From the NCBI GenBank assembly GCA_963966185.1, contig CAWZYM010000280.1:574501-638500 (forward strand): a stretch of DNA of 64,000 nucleotides. The letters run 5' to 3'. Position 1 is the first letter of the stretch, and every line of letters starts with the position of its first letter. Below, piece after piece: positions 47,905 through 58,896 of the stretch. A program made the translations under genes and the position numbers. The DNA comes from Rhabditoides inermis (taxonomy: Eukaryota; Nematoda; Chromadorea; Rhabditida; Rhabditidae). The notes beneath the pieces are model-generated. The model did not search any database. It saw only the letters and a list, made by a program, of their open reading frames with translations, and was not told where the DNA came from.

Positions 47905-50900
47905 TTAGTCTTCCCTCGCCACTCTCTTCTGCCACACCAACGGCTCATCCTCCTCATCGTCAAACACTTGTACCGTTCCATCTACTTTCTTTTTCAGAAA
48001 CTCATTGTACGTCATCACATAGGGCAAGGGGTATGACCTGAACCTCAGATCTAGCACAGGCTCTGCTTTCTCTCCCCATGTCACCACACCCTCAATCTCT
48101 GCGTGATAGACAGTGCTCTTTCCGTCTTCGTCAGCGTATTCAACTGTAACCCTCTTCCCTCTGAGTTCTTCATCCAGATCGGTGCATACCTTGACATCAT
48201 TTCTCTCTTTCTCCATTAATTCTTTCATCTTCGATCGCAACTCTTTCCATGTCAGTTTCTTTCCTCCCTTCGTGACAGAAAAGGCGGTTCGAGGCCCTGG
48301 CTGACAGAGAACAACTCTTCTCAGCTCGAGTTGATCACACAGCAACCTCCTCTTCTCCTCCCCATCGCGCATTCTGAGGAGCTCGTCCATTTGAGCCACA
48401 GACCGAAGGAAACCCACATCTAACATCTTACTCACAATCGCCGCCTTCTTCACAGCACTCCTCATCATAGATGCTTGCATCTTCTCTGCTTCGTCTCGGT
48501 ACTTCTCAGCCTTGCGCAAAAACACGTCTCTCTCGCGTTCTTTGCTCCTTTCAAGCATGGCTGAGCGCCCTCTCATAGTTCGCGCCATGATCTCCTCCAG
48601 CTTAGCACCACTCAACTGTTTCAGCCACTGGACTGTTGCATTCTTTTGGAAAAGAATCAGTGCCTCTCGCCGTTCCATCCTCATCGTTGGAGCAACACGC
48701 ATGTTATGGTCTAGGAGTGCGAAAAACGACTCACATGCCCTGTTCGATGTTGGCACGCATGCGGCCCACTCCATGAACTTGTCTTTTCTCACTTTCTCTT
48801 CACCATCACAATCTTCATCGAAATAATACTTTCCGCCGGAAACGAAATCCGCATACACCCTCCGGAGGTAGGATATCACCCTATCAACAACCATCACAGT
48901 CGCCTCGCGCATACCATCAGTGATATCGATTCCAAGCGCAGCCAGCTCGTTTTTCACGCATTCACGCTCCTTCTCCAGGTTCTCCAACGCCTTGAGTGGG
49001 TCATGGCTGTAGTACTTCATGCAAGGCACAGTCTCGGAAAACAACACATCAGGCTCCTTCTCACACCTTGCTAGATAATCCAACATTTCCTTCACGTACA
49101 CCTGTGTGTTCGAAATGTGTTGCTGCTTCTCAGCACACCTCCATAAGACTCTAGTAATCTTCTGATTAACCATAGCCATTACAGATAAGTGATCAATCAT
49201 CGTCTGGTCTTTGAGGTACGTACTCACTTTTTCATCATCCACCTCCTTTCCATGCGTTTTCATGAAATCCAACACCCTCTCCCTTCTCAGCAAAATATCT
49301 CTAGCTATCACAAACTGAATATTCCACCTATGCCCCCGGAACGAATCCAGAACCTTGTCTTCGTAGCCATTGTCATGAACCCACTTGGCGTATCGATCGA
49401 CCAGTTGTTTCTTCGCTGCGCTTCTCGCACCAAACAGTGCACTCATGTCAACTATGAGTGAGTGAACCGATGGGTCCGAATCGCTGATGCTGTTCGCTGC
49501 TTCTCCTTTCACTCTCTCCTCGTGTCTCGCCAATGCACATAACACTTCTCCCGTCACATTGTCCATGTTGTGTAGCTGACAGCTGAAGCTGCCAAACTCA
49601 CAAAGTACTCCTCGCTGATCGTCACTCAGTTTCTCCCATTTGCTTTTCAAGAGAGGAATCACTTCTTCCTTCACTTTTAGGCTAATGTCACTGAATCGCC
49701 CTTGCGTGGACGCCCTGTCAGCCATGTTGCCCGTTGTACGGCCTAACACACTCTCCTCCATCTCACTTCCACCGATATCGCGCAATGTTCTTCTCAACTT
49801 TTCCAGTTGCTCATCAGCGGCTTTCGACGATACTTCGCACACCCCCAGATGTACATACTTCATCTCGTTGACATTCTTGTCATGGAACGTGGCAATGTAC
49901 GCCTGCAGCTTATGTTGACCTTTGCTCGTCTCATCGGACAAAGAACACATGGGTGCGTTCTGAGCCTCTGCCTCCTCCAACATCTCTCGCACGTGCGCTG
50001 ACGCCACCTCGCGCATCTCTAGCCCCACATTTGCAACAGTACTCGCGCATGGAAGCCTGTCAAAAGAACAGCCCAGAAATTGGAAGTGCGCTTTCATAAC
50101 ATCTGCCACGTGGTGATCACTCGTACCGTACGATTTGATCTCCATTATCAGCGCCCTCGCCCTCGAAGTATACGCCTTCTTCTCTTTGTCCCAGAGAACA
50201 ACTTTTCTCGCATCTTGTCCTTCCACATCGTCCACTCTCCCGCACATTTCGAACAGCTGAGTTTGAACAGACTCAAATTTGTTCTTCAGCGACGCGATCG
50301 AGTCCTCTTTTCTCTTCACTTTCTCTCTCAGTCTTCTATTCTCTTCTTTCAAATCGCTCATCTCCTGCTTTTCTTTTCCATTAAGATGGTCTCGCCGACA
50401 GCGCTTTGTGTCGTGCATTCTGCGGAACTCGCAGATAGCCATCGTTACTTCAATTGGATATTCCTGCAACTCCGGCTCACCCGCTTGAACAATGCGCATC
50501 GCCTTTTCCTTCAAATCATTAGGCCAGGTGCGCTTGTCGGAGAGTACGACTCTATTCAGATCATCGCTAGTGATATTCGGCAAGTTCGTCAATCGCATAC
50601 CATACTTCAAATTCACATCTTCTCCATCATCTTCTCTATCCACAACCTGCTCCTCGGCGCTCTCCCTCTCATCATTCCCCAACTCACTCCCACCCGCCCC
50701 AATACCCAACTCCGAAAACAATGATGAGGGAATGGGCTCACTGAGGAACTGCTGAGTCGTCATCGTCTTCTTCACTTGGACGGACTTGAGCTCGCACCTG
50801 ACGGCGCTGTAGATTGTGTCGAGTCCATCTTCACTCAAATCGACTAAAATGGAACCGTTCGAAAAGCAAAATCGTTATCTACATTACCTGCGAGATTCAC

Positions 50901-51139
50901 GCAAAGTTGCTTCAAAAGAGACACGGCCTTCTCTTTTGGTAGACCACGAGACCGCGCGAGATCAACAGCACCCAGTACGGCGCCATTGTACATCTTGAGA
51001 TTCGAGAAGATCTTCACGTTTCCCTATTCAGTATCCAACATCTTCACTATTTTCGAACAAGAAGTACTACTTTTCTCACCTCATTGTCAAAGTCCGCAAA
51101 TTGCGTAATCCATGATATCGAGAGGGGACGAGGAGCCAT
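47905..51139 (-). CDS. Transposase-like RNase-H-fold protein, 1044 aa
   Basis: Three exons in phase: 51080-51139 (MAPRPLSISWITQFADFDNE), 50888-51023 and 47905-50843, with 56- and 44-base introns. The last exon is a single uninterrupted 2.9-kb frame. Visible parts: an acidic N-terminal third, a coiled coil at about 225-270, then motifs in the order SLSDETSKG (about 368), NMADRAST (about 438), CQLHNMDN (about 487), FRGHRWN (about 567) and TSNRACESFF (about 764), and a basic, charged C-terminal helix region. From memory, large uncharacterised proteins of corals, sponges and fish share the M-DRAST, FRGNR-N and TN-ES motifs. The spaced D, D and E in an RNase-H-like context suggest a DDE transposase or a domesticated derivative; this is inference. 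No terminal inverted repeats were seen. Single-copy in this window. Confidence 0.8.
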
Positions 51140-51427
51140 CTAACAATACAGTTTACACCGAATCCTTTTCGAAACTTGTAACCAGTAACATCCGAATGGA
51201 GGCCAGTGTATACAACTTGCATTGAGAAAAAAAACAATTTAAAGCAGATTTCAACAAAAAACATTTATTTTCATTTAACAACAACTCAACATCAGTCAAC
51301 AACAACTCAACGAATCTGACAAAAAAAGACACGCATGAGAAACATACACGCATAGTACACAACACGCATTAGTATGAGGTGAAAAGGAAATCGAGAGCCG
51401 TCGACGACATTGCACTTGGAAAAGACG

Positions 51428-52122
51428 CTAGTGAGCGGACTGCTGAAATAATATTTTTAAACACTTCCCACTACTATATTCAAAATATTACCTTGGGCAA
51501 GAGAAGGTGCAGAGCATCGATCTCATCCTTCATGTTGCGAGTCGTATCCAATATTTGATCCGCTACTTTCTTGATCTCTTCAACCTTGTCGACGGAGCAC
51601 TTAAAACATTAGAAAATAAAAATCCATTTAACACAAAACGGACCAAGAAACGTACCTTGATGTCGGAGATAGTGGACTGGAATGAGGCGAGCTGCAGCTC
51701 GATACGACCCTCCGACGCATTCACCTTGCTGATTACGCGCTCGAACTGAAAACATTTGAACAATTCACAAATTCGTAACTTTTGAATACCTGATGGTCGA
51801 GATCTCCACGCACAGATGGTCCACGATGCGAATGACCACGGGAAGGGAGGGAGGGATGACCACGGGAAGAGACAGAGGGATGACCACGGGAGGGGAAGCC
51901 ACCGCGCAGAGCGAAGGGCGGCAACCCTTGACCGCGAGGCGCACACGAACGACTGTGAGACAGTCCACGACCGCCACCACACCCGCGAAAACAACCACAT
52001 CTGAAATAAATTTAAAAACTTTACAGACATAATACGGAAGACAATTTGAAGAAGGTTCCAGTATGGATAACCGTTTTATTATAGAGTCGACATACCCGTT
52101 GTTGTACATTCCTCTGAAGCGG
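51428..52122 (-). CDS. Gly/Arg/Cys-rich protein with C-terminal coiled coil, partial
   Basis: Five exons, all phases consistent: 52096-52122 (RFRGMYNNG), 51790-52000 (GCGCFRGCGGGRG, then repeated PSRGH/SRGHPS units), 51656-51745 (FERVISKVNASEGRIELQLA), 51492-51599 (VDKVEEIKKVADQILDTTRN) and 51428-51442, ending QSAH and stop. Introns are 43-95 bases. The N-terminal half is a low-complexity Gly-Arg-Ser-His region with Cys pairs. The C-terminal half is a heptad coiled coil. The 5' exons lie further right and were not found. RG-rich plus coiled-coil layouts occur in RNA-binding and cytoskeletal proteins; I assign no function. It lies about 290 bases upstream of the transposase-like gene on the same strand. 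Confidence 0.65.
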
Positions 52123-53124
52123 CTGAAATGAAAGTTTGAAGAGTCATTATAAACAATCGAGAGACAACAACGCGGTTCATGTAAACGTCAACTCGTATTA
52201 TGTAACGCGATTAAAAAACTGAATAAGAGAAAAGAAAAACGAAATCTCAAAGTGTACGAAACGCCATAAAATATTGAAATTTGTCATATAACAACATCCT
52301 GGTAGTAACAAGTGAGACAAATTCAATATGATTACAATTTAATGCAACATAAAAAATGGCTATTTTCAAAATAATTTAGGCCACCGTTCGAGATCATTGT
52401 TAGCAGAGCGTGATGATAGCAGATACTCAGGCCAACCGGCTGCTCGTCTCACTCTCCGCGAGGTGTCTAGTCTCTGCGCAGTGCGCAGTGTGTCGGTGCT
52501 CTCTTTCATACTCACTGTGTCTCGTTGCTCTCGCTGTCATCCGCTCTCCTCCTTAGAGAACACAGCGCACCCGCGTGCAGCTCGCGTCTCTTGTTTGATA
52601 GGAGAGAATGGCATCTCACATTGCGTCACTTTTTGACCAAGAACTTGATACATCGAAAGAAAAATTGGTATAAAGTTATGTTTTTCGAGACTGGTAGATC
52701 ATGAGTAATCCAATGGTACATGTTTTGAGGCAAAATTTTGAAATCAATTTTTTACGTTGGACCCCCTACACTTAGCTCAGGATTTTCTGTTGAAAACATT
52801 TTCGTGAACAGTTGTAATGACGCGTCGCGTGTCCACACGCGACGCATCAAATCGAATCAGCTGTTTCTGTTCACTGTTGTTTTTGTTGGTTTTTGTTTTT
52901 TCATATTTCGTATTCATGTTCTATTTTTGTGTATTTAAAAGAAATGATTACTGACGCTTCTTTTAAAACATACACAATTGCTTAGCATGCGTGAATTCCG
53001 TTCGTATGTCGCGTTGTATGCCTGTTTATTTCATGATCTATATTTGTCGCCTTCGTGTTTTATAATAGTTTTCATTGTGCTTACTTACAACCTACAGTTG
53101 TGATTGCGAAGTAGTGTGTTTCAG
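52123..53124. other. Region without a supported gene
   Basis: Should contain the 5' exons or promoter of the gene at 51428-52122, but none could be identified with confidence. Confidence 0.3.
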
Positions 53125-53325
53125 CTAAATGATGGAGCTGGCGCACCGCGCTGATCAAGCCGGTTTCGTTGCGCAAGAAGCTGCGCAGTCATCGCGGGTC
53201 GGGTGTGTGGCGCCAGATTCTGGATGAGGTAAGGACGTAAGGATTGCGATTATCATATTTCATCTAGTTGTGTTTAAATGTAGTATTCGTCATGGTTGCA
53301 GATGATGTCGCACCGAGCCCGCTAG
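53125..53325 (+). pseudogene. Coding-like terminal exons, unknown gene
   Basis: The exon ending at 53228 reads ALIKPVSLRKKLRSHRGSG then VWRQILDE up to a GTAAGG donor. After a 73-base intron, 53302-53325 gives MMSHRAR and stop in phase. A stop lies in this frame just inside the only visible acceptor (53125), so the upstream link is broken or uses another site. The product is basic and unrecognised. Confidence 0.35.
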
Positions 53326-53329
53326 ACGG

Positions 53330-54870
53330 GATGACCGCGTGGCTGTGACCCGACGAACATCGCCGCCTCGCCTGCCCGTTCTCTCCACTCTCCACCTTGC
53401 ACTCTCGCACAGAAAAGGTTTTTTTAACTTTGCGGTTTTACTTTGTGTGAATGTGTTCATAACAGTGGTGATTCAACAGCAATATGATGATAGCGATAGC
53501 CCTGAAACGTATTTGTTGCAGGTTCTCGTGGTTCCCAGCCCAGCAGCGCGTCTTCATCAAGGACTACTGACATCTCTTCATCAAGGACTAATGACATCAT
53601 GTTCTATTGTAATCGCTAAATCGAAATAAATATGTTTGCGCTGGTTTATGTCTGTCTAACATGATGTATATTCTTGGTTTATGGCATTACTTTTCTTAAC
53701 ACTGATTCAATGATTGACTAGTCATGTGCATTGGTGATTATTGAATGAGTTTTGGTATAAACTTTTCAAAACCAAAGATTTTGTGTCATGGTTGTCGGGA
53801 GTGGCCGGCTGGCGCGCGCCTGTCTCTATTTCTCTGCCGTCTCTCGTTGTCTAACCTATTTCGTCGCGCTCGGCTCTCTTGCGCGAGAGAGCGAAACTGG
53901 TGGGCGAGCCTACTATAGTCATAGATAATAGACATCGTCCGCGAGCCTCTTCCATTCTACCCCTTATTCAACAATGTCGTCAGAAACTGTCTCGAACAGC
54001 TCTCGCATTCACTGTTCACGTGTCCGATCACCTCGTTACCTATGATCGACGTTCGTTTTCGGAGGAAGAAACTGCCGAGTCATTTTAGACACCGCACCGT
54101 GAACACAAGTTGTCACGTGCGTCTGTCGTCACTCACTAGCTCTTTCACTCCTTCACATTCCCATTCGTGTGGTAATTGTTCTGTATGCACAATATATATG
54201 GTTATCGGAGAATGCTTTCGCGAGACTTCCGATTTTTGCCCATCGAGATCAGAAGATTTCCCCGTGCTTTGACCTATTCAGAGATACGTCCGTCACTCAC
54301 GTATGTCGGCACTCACCGTCAGTGTCGCATCAACATCCAAACACAAGCCAAGTATCACAGTTCTTCATTTATCTCATATATCATAAACATCACATCACCT
54401 GGTTATAACAATCACCAGGCTGAGCATCAATACGCGATCGGTACATAATGAGATGGGCTACGTACTCATGGCAATAATGGGTACACAAACTGAGGAATGG
54501 AAAGTGAAACAGCGCATAAGAGAGGATTCAAAGGGGGAGACGACAGTGAGGGCAAATAATACGGGTACAGTCAATGCCTGAGACTGTAATATCAACACAA
54601 CGAGACCCAACACAAGACCAGAGTGGAGGGAAAGGGGAATAATCTACACATAATCAGAAGGGGAAGCTGGTGCCACTCACTATCCTGGCCGTCTCCTGCC
54701 GCCTTGCTCCAAGTCCTCCTTGTGTGGCTTCTGGTGTCCGTCATCTCCTCAGTCTGTCGGCGCCAAATTCATCGTCCATCCAAGGAACGGGCGAGTACCT
54801 TCAATGCGTGGTTGGCATCGTCGTGGTGTCCGATCCGATGTTAGCCGCTCAGTGCCCGTAGTCGTCGTAG
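53330..54870. other. Region without a supported gene
   Basis: No coherent exons seen on either strand. A CAGT repeat follows at 54871-54893. Confidence 0.35.
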
Positions 54871-54893
54871 TCAGTCAGTCAGTCAGTCAGTCA
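54871..54893 (+). repeat. (CAGT)n microsatellite
   Basis: About six CAGT units, just left of where GTCT-rich sequence begins. Confidence 0.9.
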
Positions 54894-54959
54894 ATTACCA
54901 GCAATTACAATTCCAGAACAATGATTGCATCATTAAATCAATAGCATAAATTTGATTGG

Positions 54960-56329
54960 GCTAAACGTCTAGAGTCTAGTCTACGGGCATTGAGCGTCTA
55001 TCATCATCACAGTATGCATGATAAAATTGCGATAATTGTCATACACGTAATCATACACATTGTATAATAATAGATAAAAAATAAGAATAATTCACATGAT
55101 TTTAGGGACGTATTGTCTGGTCTGCCCGATTTTCCTCACGCTCACTCACTGTCTTGCGTCGTGGCGTGTTACAGGGAAAGTGTGCGAAAGTGTATAGGCT
55201 GGCGTAATTTGAATTGGTTGGTTGGTGAACAGCAAGTAACGGGTCTTGAAGAAGGTCATTTTCTACAATTTTTGGTATGGAAGAAAATGAAGGAATTTGG
55301 TGTTGCGCGCCCGCTGGTCGCGACATTCCCCATTCCCTTGTTTTCTGAGTCAATAGAGGTGCAGGTTTGTTTGCATTATTGATCGAATTTCGTATGCTCG
55401 TCTAGACTCTCTCTTCTCTCTTCACGGGCTGCGACGTGTCCTTCACGTTTATCAGTGTAATGCGTGGCCATTTCGCGTCTATGTGTGTCTGACTTACGTC
55501 TCCCTACACTCTTGTTTTCTCTCCAATATTAACGCATTGTCTACGCTGCGTTCCTTCGTCTACAACATATAATTTTGTCTTCTCTAATACATTCGTCTAA
55601 TACAATTTCCTTTATTTTTGCAACGCGTGTCTAATAATATCACTCGTATTTCATGCGCTTATAGCTTTCTTAAGAATGCCTCTCTTTTATGTGTCTTCGA
55701 TTCCTTCGTTGCCAATCAATCAATTACTACCTTTCAGGCGCGTCTCCGAGTGGGCCTCCTGTCTGGTCTTCTTCTGTTGGAAGTGAGATAGTCCCGCTGA
55801 CGGCCGGCGCCAAGGATGTTTCTCACAATAAGATGGTTAGTTAAGTCTGTGTTCACTCACTCGATCATGATGACTTGTCTAATCTGTATGTAATAATATA
55901 CCCATAACCTTGTCAATGTCTATTTAACACTAACTAAGCTTGGCTTACCTTAGTCTTCTTCAGGGTCGTGGTGAGGAGGGATGAGGTCTGCCTTGTTTCC
56001 GCTCGCTCCTCCGTCTAGTAGGTTCGTATGGCGATGTAGCTTGCATCGCGGCTCCCTCTCTTGTTATTTTTTTTCTTTTAGTCATTGATCGGTCTTCTGT
56101 CTGCGCTTGCTAGATGATCAGCCTCGTCTACCTCTGCCGGATTTCAGTCTACCCTGTCTGGAAGAGGTGAGCCCTAGTTGACTGAGCGTTAGTAGCCGTG
56201 TCTCTTAATTTAGTCCACACTGTCTCACTTGTTGTATGGTATTGTCTACAACTATAACTGCTTCTTTTTGATAATAAATTGTGTCTATGGCTTAAATGTG
56301 TCTATGGTTGTAGTCAATGTATTGTCTGC
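54960..56329. other. GTCT-rich non-coding stretch left of the knuckle ORFs
   Basis: GTCT is very frequent (for example four in 54961-55020 and three in 55741-55800) and no coherent coding exon is visible on either strand. It could be the 3' non-coding part or LTR of the BEL/Pao-linked unit to its right. No second LTR is in the window for comparison. Confidence 0.35.
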
Positions 56330-56647
56330 CTAGTCTGTATCTGTCTCTGTGTCTACGTCTCGGTTATAGTCTTCTACTATCCTTAGGTACACATAATATA
56401 GGTTCTCGTGAGTCTCTCGGTCTGCGGGATACAGTAGGGGGCAAAACGTCTCACAATGATCCACTGCGTCACAACCGGAACAATTTTTGATGAAGTCACA
56501 GAATACACTCTCATGTTTTGGCCTAGTCGGTCCACACCGCCAACATACGTCTAGCCCCCAGCACCGTATAGACCTGCTCAGCCAGTCTGAATATTCTTCG
56601 CATTGGCCCATGTGGTGATAGAGGCTACACATCCGGCACTGCACCAT
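56330..56647 (-). CDS. Small Cys/His-knuckle ORF, 105 aa
   Basis: The protein begins MVQCRMCSLYHHMGQC and continues SIRCWGLDVCWRCG, FIKNCSGCDAVDHCETFC and PLLYPADRETHENLYY, with an acidic end (DVDTETDTD). The spacing CxxC-x5-H-x3-C, RC-x4-DxC, CxxC-x4-H-x3-C then a P-rich link parallels the C-terminal half of the gene at 57063-58579 (CSFCFRSTHQSEAC, MRCARRGFDAMC, KCGSSSHSTSLCP). The two are paralogous in layout. The zinc-knuckle look is like retroelement Gag, which fits the neighbouring BEL/Pao element. Whether it is an independent gene, a downstream exon or a relic is open. Confidence 0.5.
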   Translation of the reverse strand: MVQCRMCSLYHHMGQCEEYSDWLSRSIRCWGLDVCWRCGPTRPKHESVFCDFIKNCSGCDAVDHCETFCPLLYPADRETHENLYYVYLRIVEDYNRDVDTETDTD

Positions 56648-57062
56648 CTAAATCAATAAATATCCTTCCCTTCTCTATGATATAATCAGTAGTAAAGCTA
56701 TATGATATAATCAGTAGTAAGGTATGTCATGGCATGGTGACCAGTGGAATCTGATAACATAGTCTCACTCTCAACCGATAATCGTTTACTCTTGTATTCA
56801 AATGTGACAATAACAATGGATATCAATATAGATAGAGGTAGTAGTCTGAGAAGAGGATAATAGTCTGAAGTGGAATAGACAAGTCTAGTGAACGAATACA
56901 AGTCTAGTGTACAATTAATAGGCGGGTAGTGAATACAAGTCTAGTATACAACAAAGGACAGTCAATGAACACAAATCTAGTTACAATAATAATAGATGGC
57001 TATGTCTCATAACTCAACAGTCTAGTTCTTGGGCGTCGACAGGAGTCTTGGTCTTGATCCTC

Positions 57063-58579
57063 TCAGCGGAGACAGAGAACTGTCTGAATGTAATGGCCTT
57101 GGTCATCGCAGGGAATCTGTAGATCTTCCATAAGCCACCGGTACGAATGCAGCACCTCCTGGGACGCGGGTCTGGCGGTGGGACACAGAGACGTAGAGTG
57201 CGAGGACGAGCCGCACTTCGCTCGCATTCCCTTGCGGCGACATTCCTGGCCAGTGTGGGCGTTCACACACATCGCGTCGAATCCTCTCCTGGCGCATCTC
57301 ATCATGCGTAGAATCCAATACGAGTCCTCGTCGCACGCCTCAGACTGGTGCGTGGAGCGGAAGCAGAAGGAGCACGAGCCGTGGTTTTTCTTCTCGGCGA
57401 CAGACTTCTTGTTCTTGTCGACCCACTCCGCTATCGTAGGTCCGGGTGGCTGCGGCATGTTGATGGGGAATCCGGTTCTCGGGAACAGGTTGCGGCTCAT
57501 CGAAGTTGTCTGCTGCGTCTTGGGGCTGGGCTGCTGCTGAGGTCTCAGAGGAGTTGTCTGCTTGGCGGCTGCCGCAGCGAACGACGGAGTAAGAGGCCTG
57601 CTGGTGGGCGTGGTGGGTCCGAATCCGGGTGGTGGCATGGAGGTGTCCAGTCTGGCCACCTTGGCGGGGGTCTCGTCAGCAGTTTGGGTCGCCTCCTCGG
57701 TCGTCTTGATGGTAGCCAAGTGGATCAATCTTGACAGAGTCTGAGCGTCGATGTAACACTCGCCGTCGACCAAAGTCTTGTCTAAACGTCGATATTAATA
57801 TAATATTCAATATCGATATAATAAAAAATACAATACTGCTAGAAGAATAGTCACCTGTCTGCGTCTGGGCTTCGGCAGTCTGGATGGAGATGGTATTGGC
57901 AACGGTAGTCTTGGTAGTAGCAGTGGGAGTCTCCGATGACGTCTGGGCTTCAGGGTTCGTCTCGGTCGTCTTCGTGGCTTAACCAATAATTATAACAATG
58001 TACACCAACAATGAAAACTAAATTTACGATGTATACTAGTAATTACATCGATGTATAATCTAGACATTCAGGATATACTCAATATCCTATATAACTAGTA
58101 GTCAATATCCCTAAATGACCCGAATGTGCCTATTCGACTGACCTTCAGCAGTGTCTCCGGCAATAGCGGTCTTCTTCTCGTCAACGGGAGTCTTATCGAG
58201 GGTCTTCTCCTTCTTCTCGGTGGTTTCCTCGGTCTGATCGGGCATTTCACCGTCTAAATTGTGCATCATAATATATAGCAATGTCTAATGACCAGGTTTA
58301 CATGATTACTGTCTCATATTCACGTTTTCAGTATAAGTTACTTTCAACTCGGATGAACATGTTAATTCCAAATAAACGGGATTATAGCTCAATCATCGCT
58401 GTCAAACAAGGTCGAAAAGAGAAAACAGTCTACTCACTGATAGCCGCCTCGGTGGTCTCGTCTTCTAGAATGACTCCGTCCAGGTCTGCCGCTGTGACCG
58501 CCGCCCAGTCTTCGTCTTCTCCAAGAACAGCGTCTTCACTCAACTCGGGCTTGTCGTTCTTCTTGTTGTCGTCGGACAT
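57063..58579 (-). CDS. Intron-containing Gag-like Cys/His-knuckle protein, 364 aa
   Basis: Four exons in phase: 58438-58579, 58143-58253, 57855-57977 and 57063-57781, with good GT...AG borders. The start MSDDNKKNDKPELSEDAVLG is the first ATG after the pol 3' end. The N-terminal half is acidic, Thr- and Glu-rich; the middle is Pro/Gln/Ala-rich (PPPGFGPTTPTSRPLTP). The C-terminal third has CSFCFRSTHQSEAC, MRCARRGFDAMC and KCGSSSHSTSLCP, a Cys/His cluster like nucleic-acid-binding knuckles. It lies about 320 bases downstream of the BEL/Pao pol ORF on the same strand, the position of an env or accessory ORF, and shares its GTCT/AGAC bias. It may be a host gene, or a spliced accessory ORF of the element. 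Confidence 0.7.
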
Positions 58580-58896
58580 TTCCAATAGACTGAAACAAGG
58601 TCTTGTATGAGAAGATGGTATGTATGACGCGGTATAGTTATCAATTCCTAATGCATACGCGATACATAAATATCGAACAAATTCGAATCAAATTAATGAT
58701 AATTAAATGGAATTTACGATGAATGATTTAGGTATAATTTTAGGTAACTAATTATCTCAGGATGATGATTTCATAACAAGCTTCTCGCGCCCCTGACGAC
58801 CTGTCTCGTCTCGAGACCAATTTCCCTTCAAATCATGATTTTCTATTTATGTTGTCTATTACACTTCGTAGTTTTTTATTGTTTTATTATCTCGTC

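Noticed and set aside
48113..50998. Several plus-strand frames opposite the transposase-like gene
   Set aside because: Antisense to an intact 2.9-kb exon; they are short and lack protein-like composition.
52397..55382. Short plus-strand frames between 52.4 and 55.4 kb
   Set aside because: No splice structure, homology or codon signal beyond chance.
54960..56300. Definite LTR call for the BEL/Pao element
   Set aside because: Only one side of the element is in the window, so there is no second LTR to compare; TG...CA ends could not be fixed.
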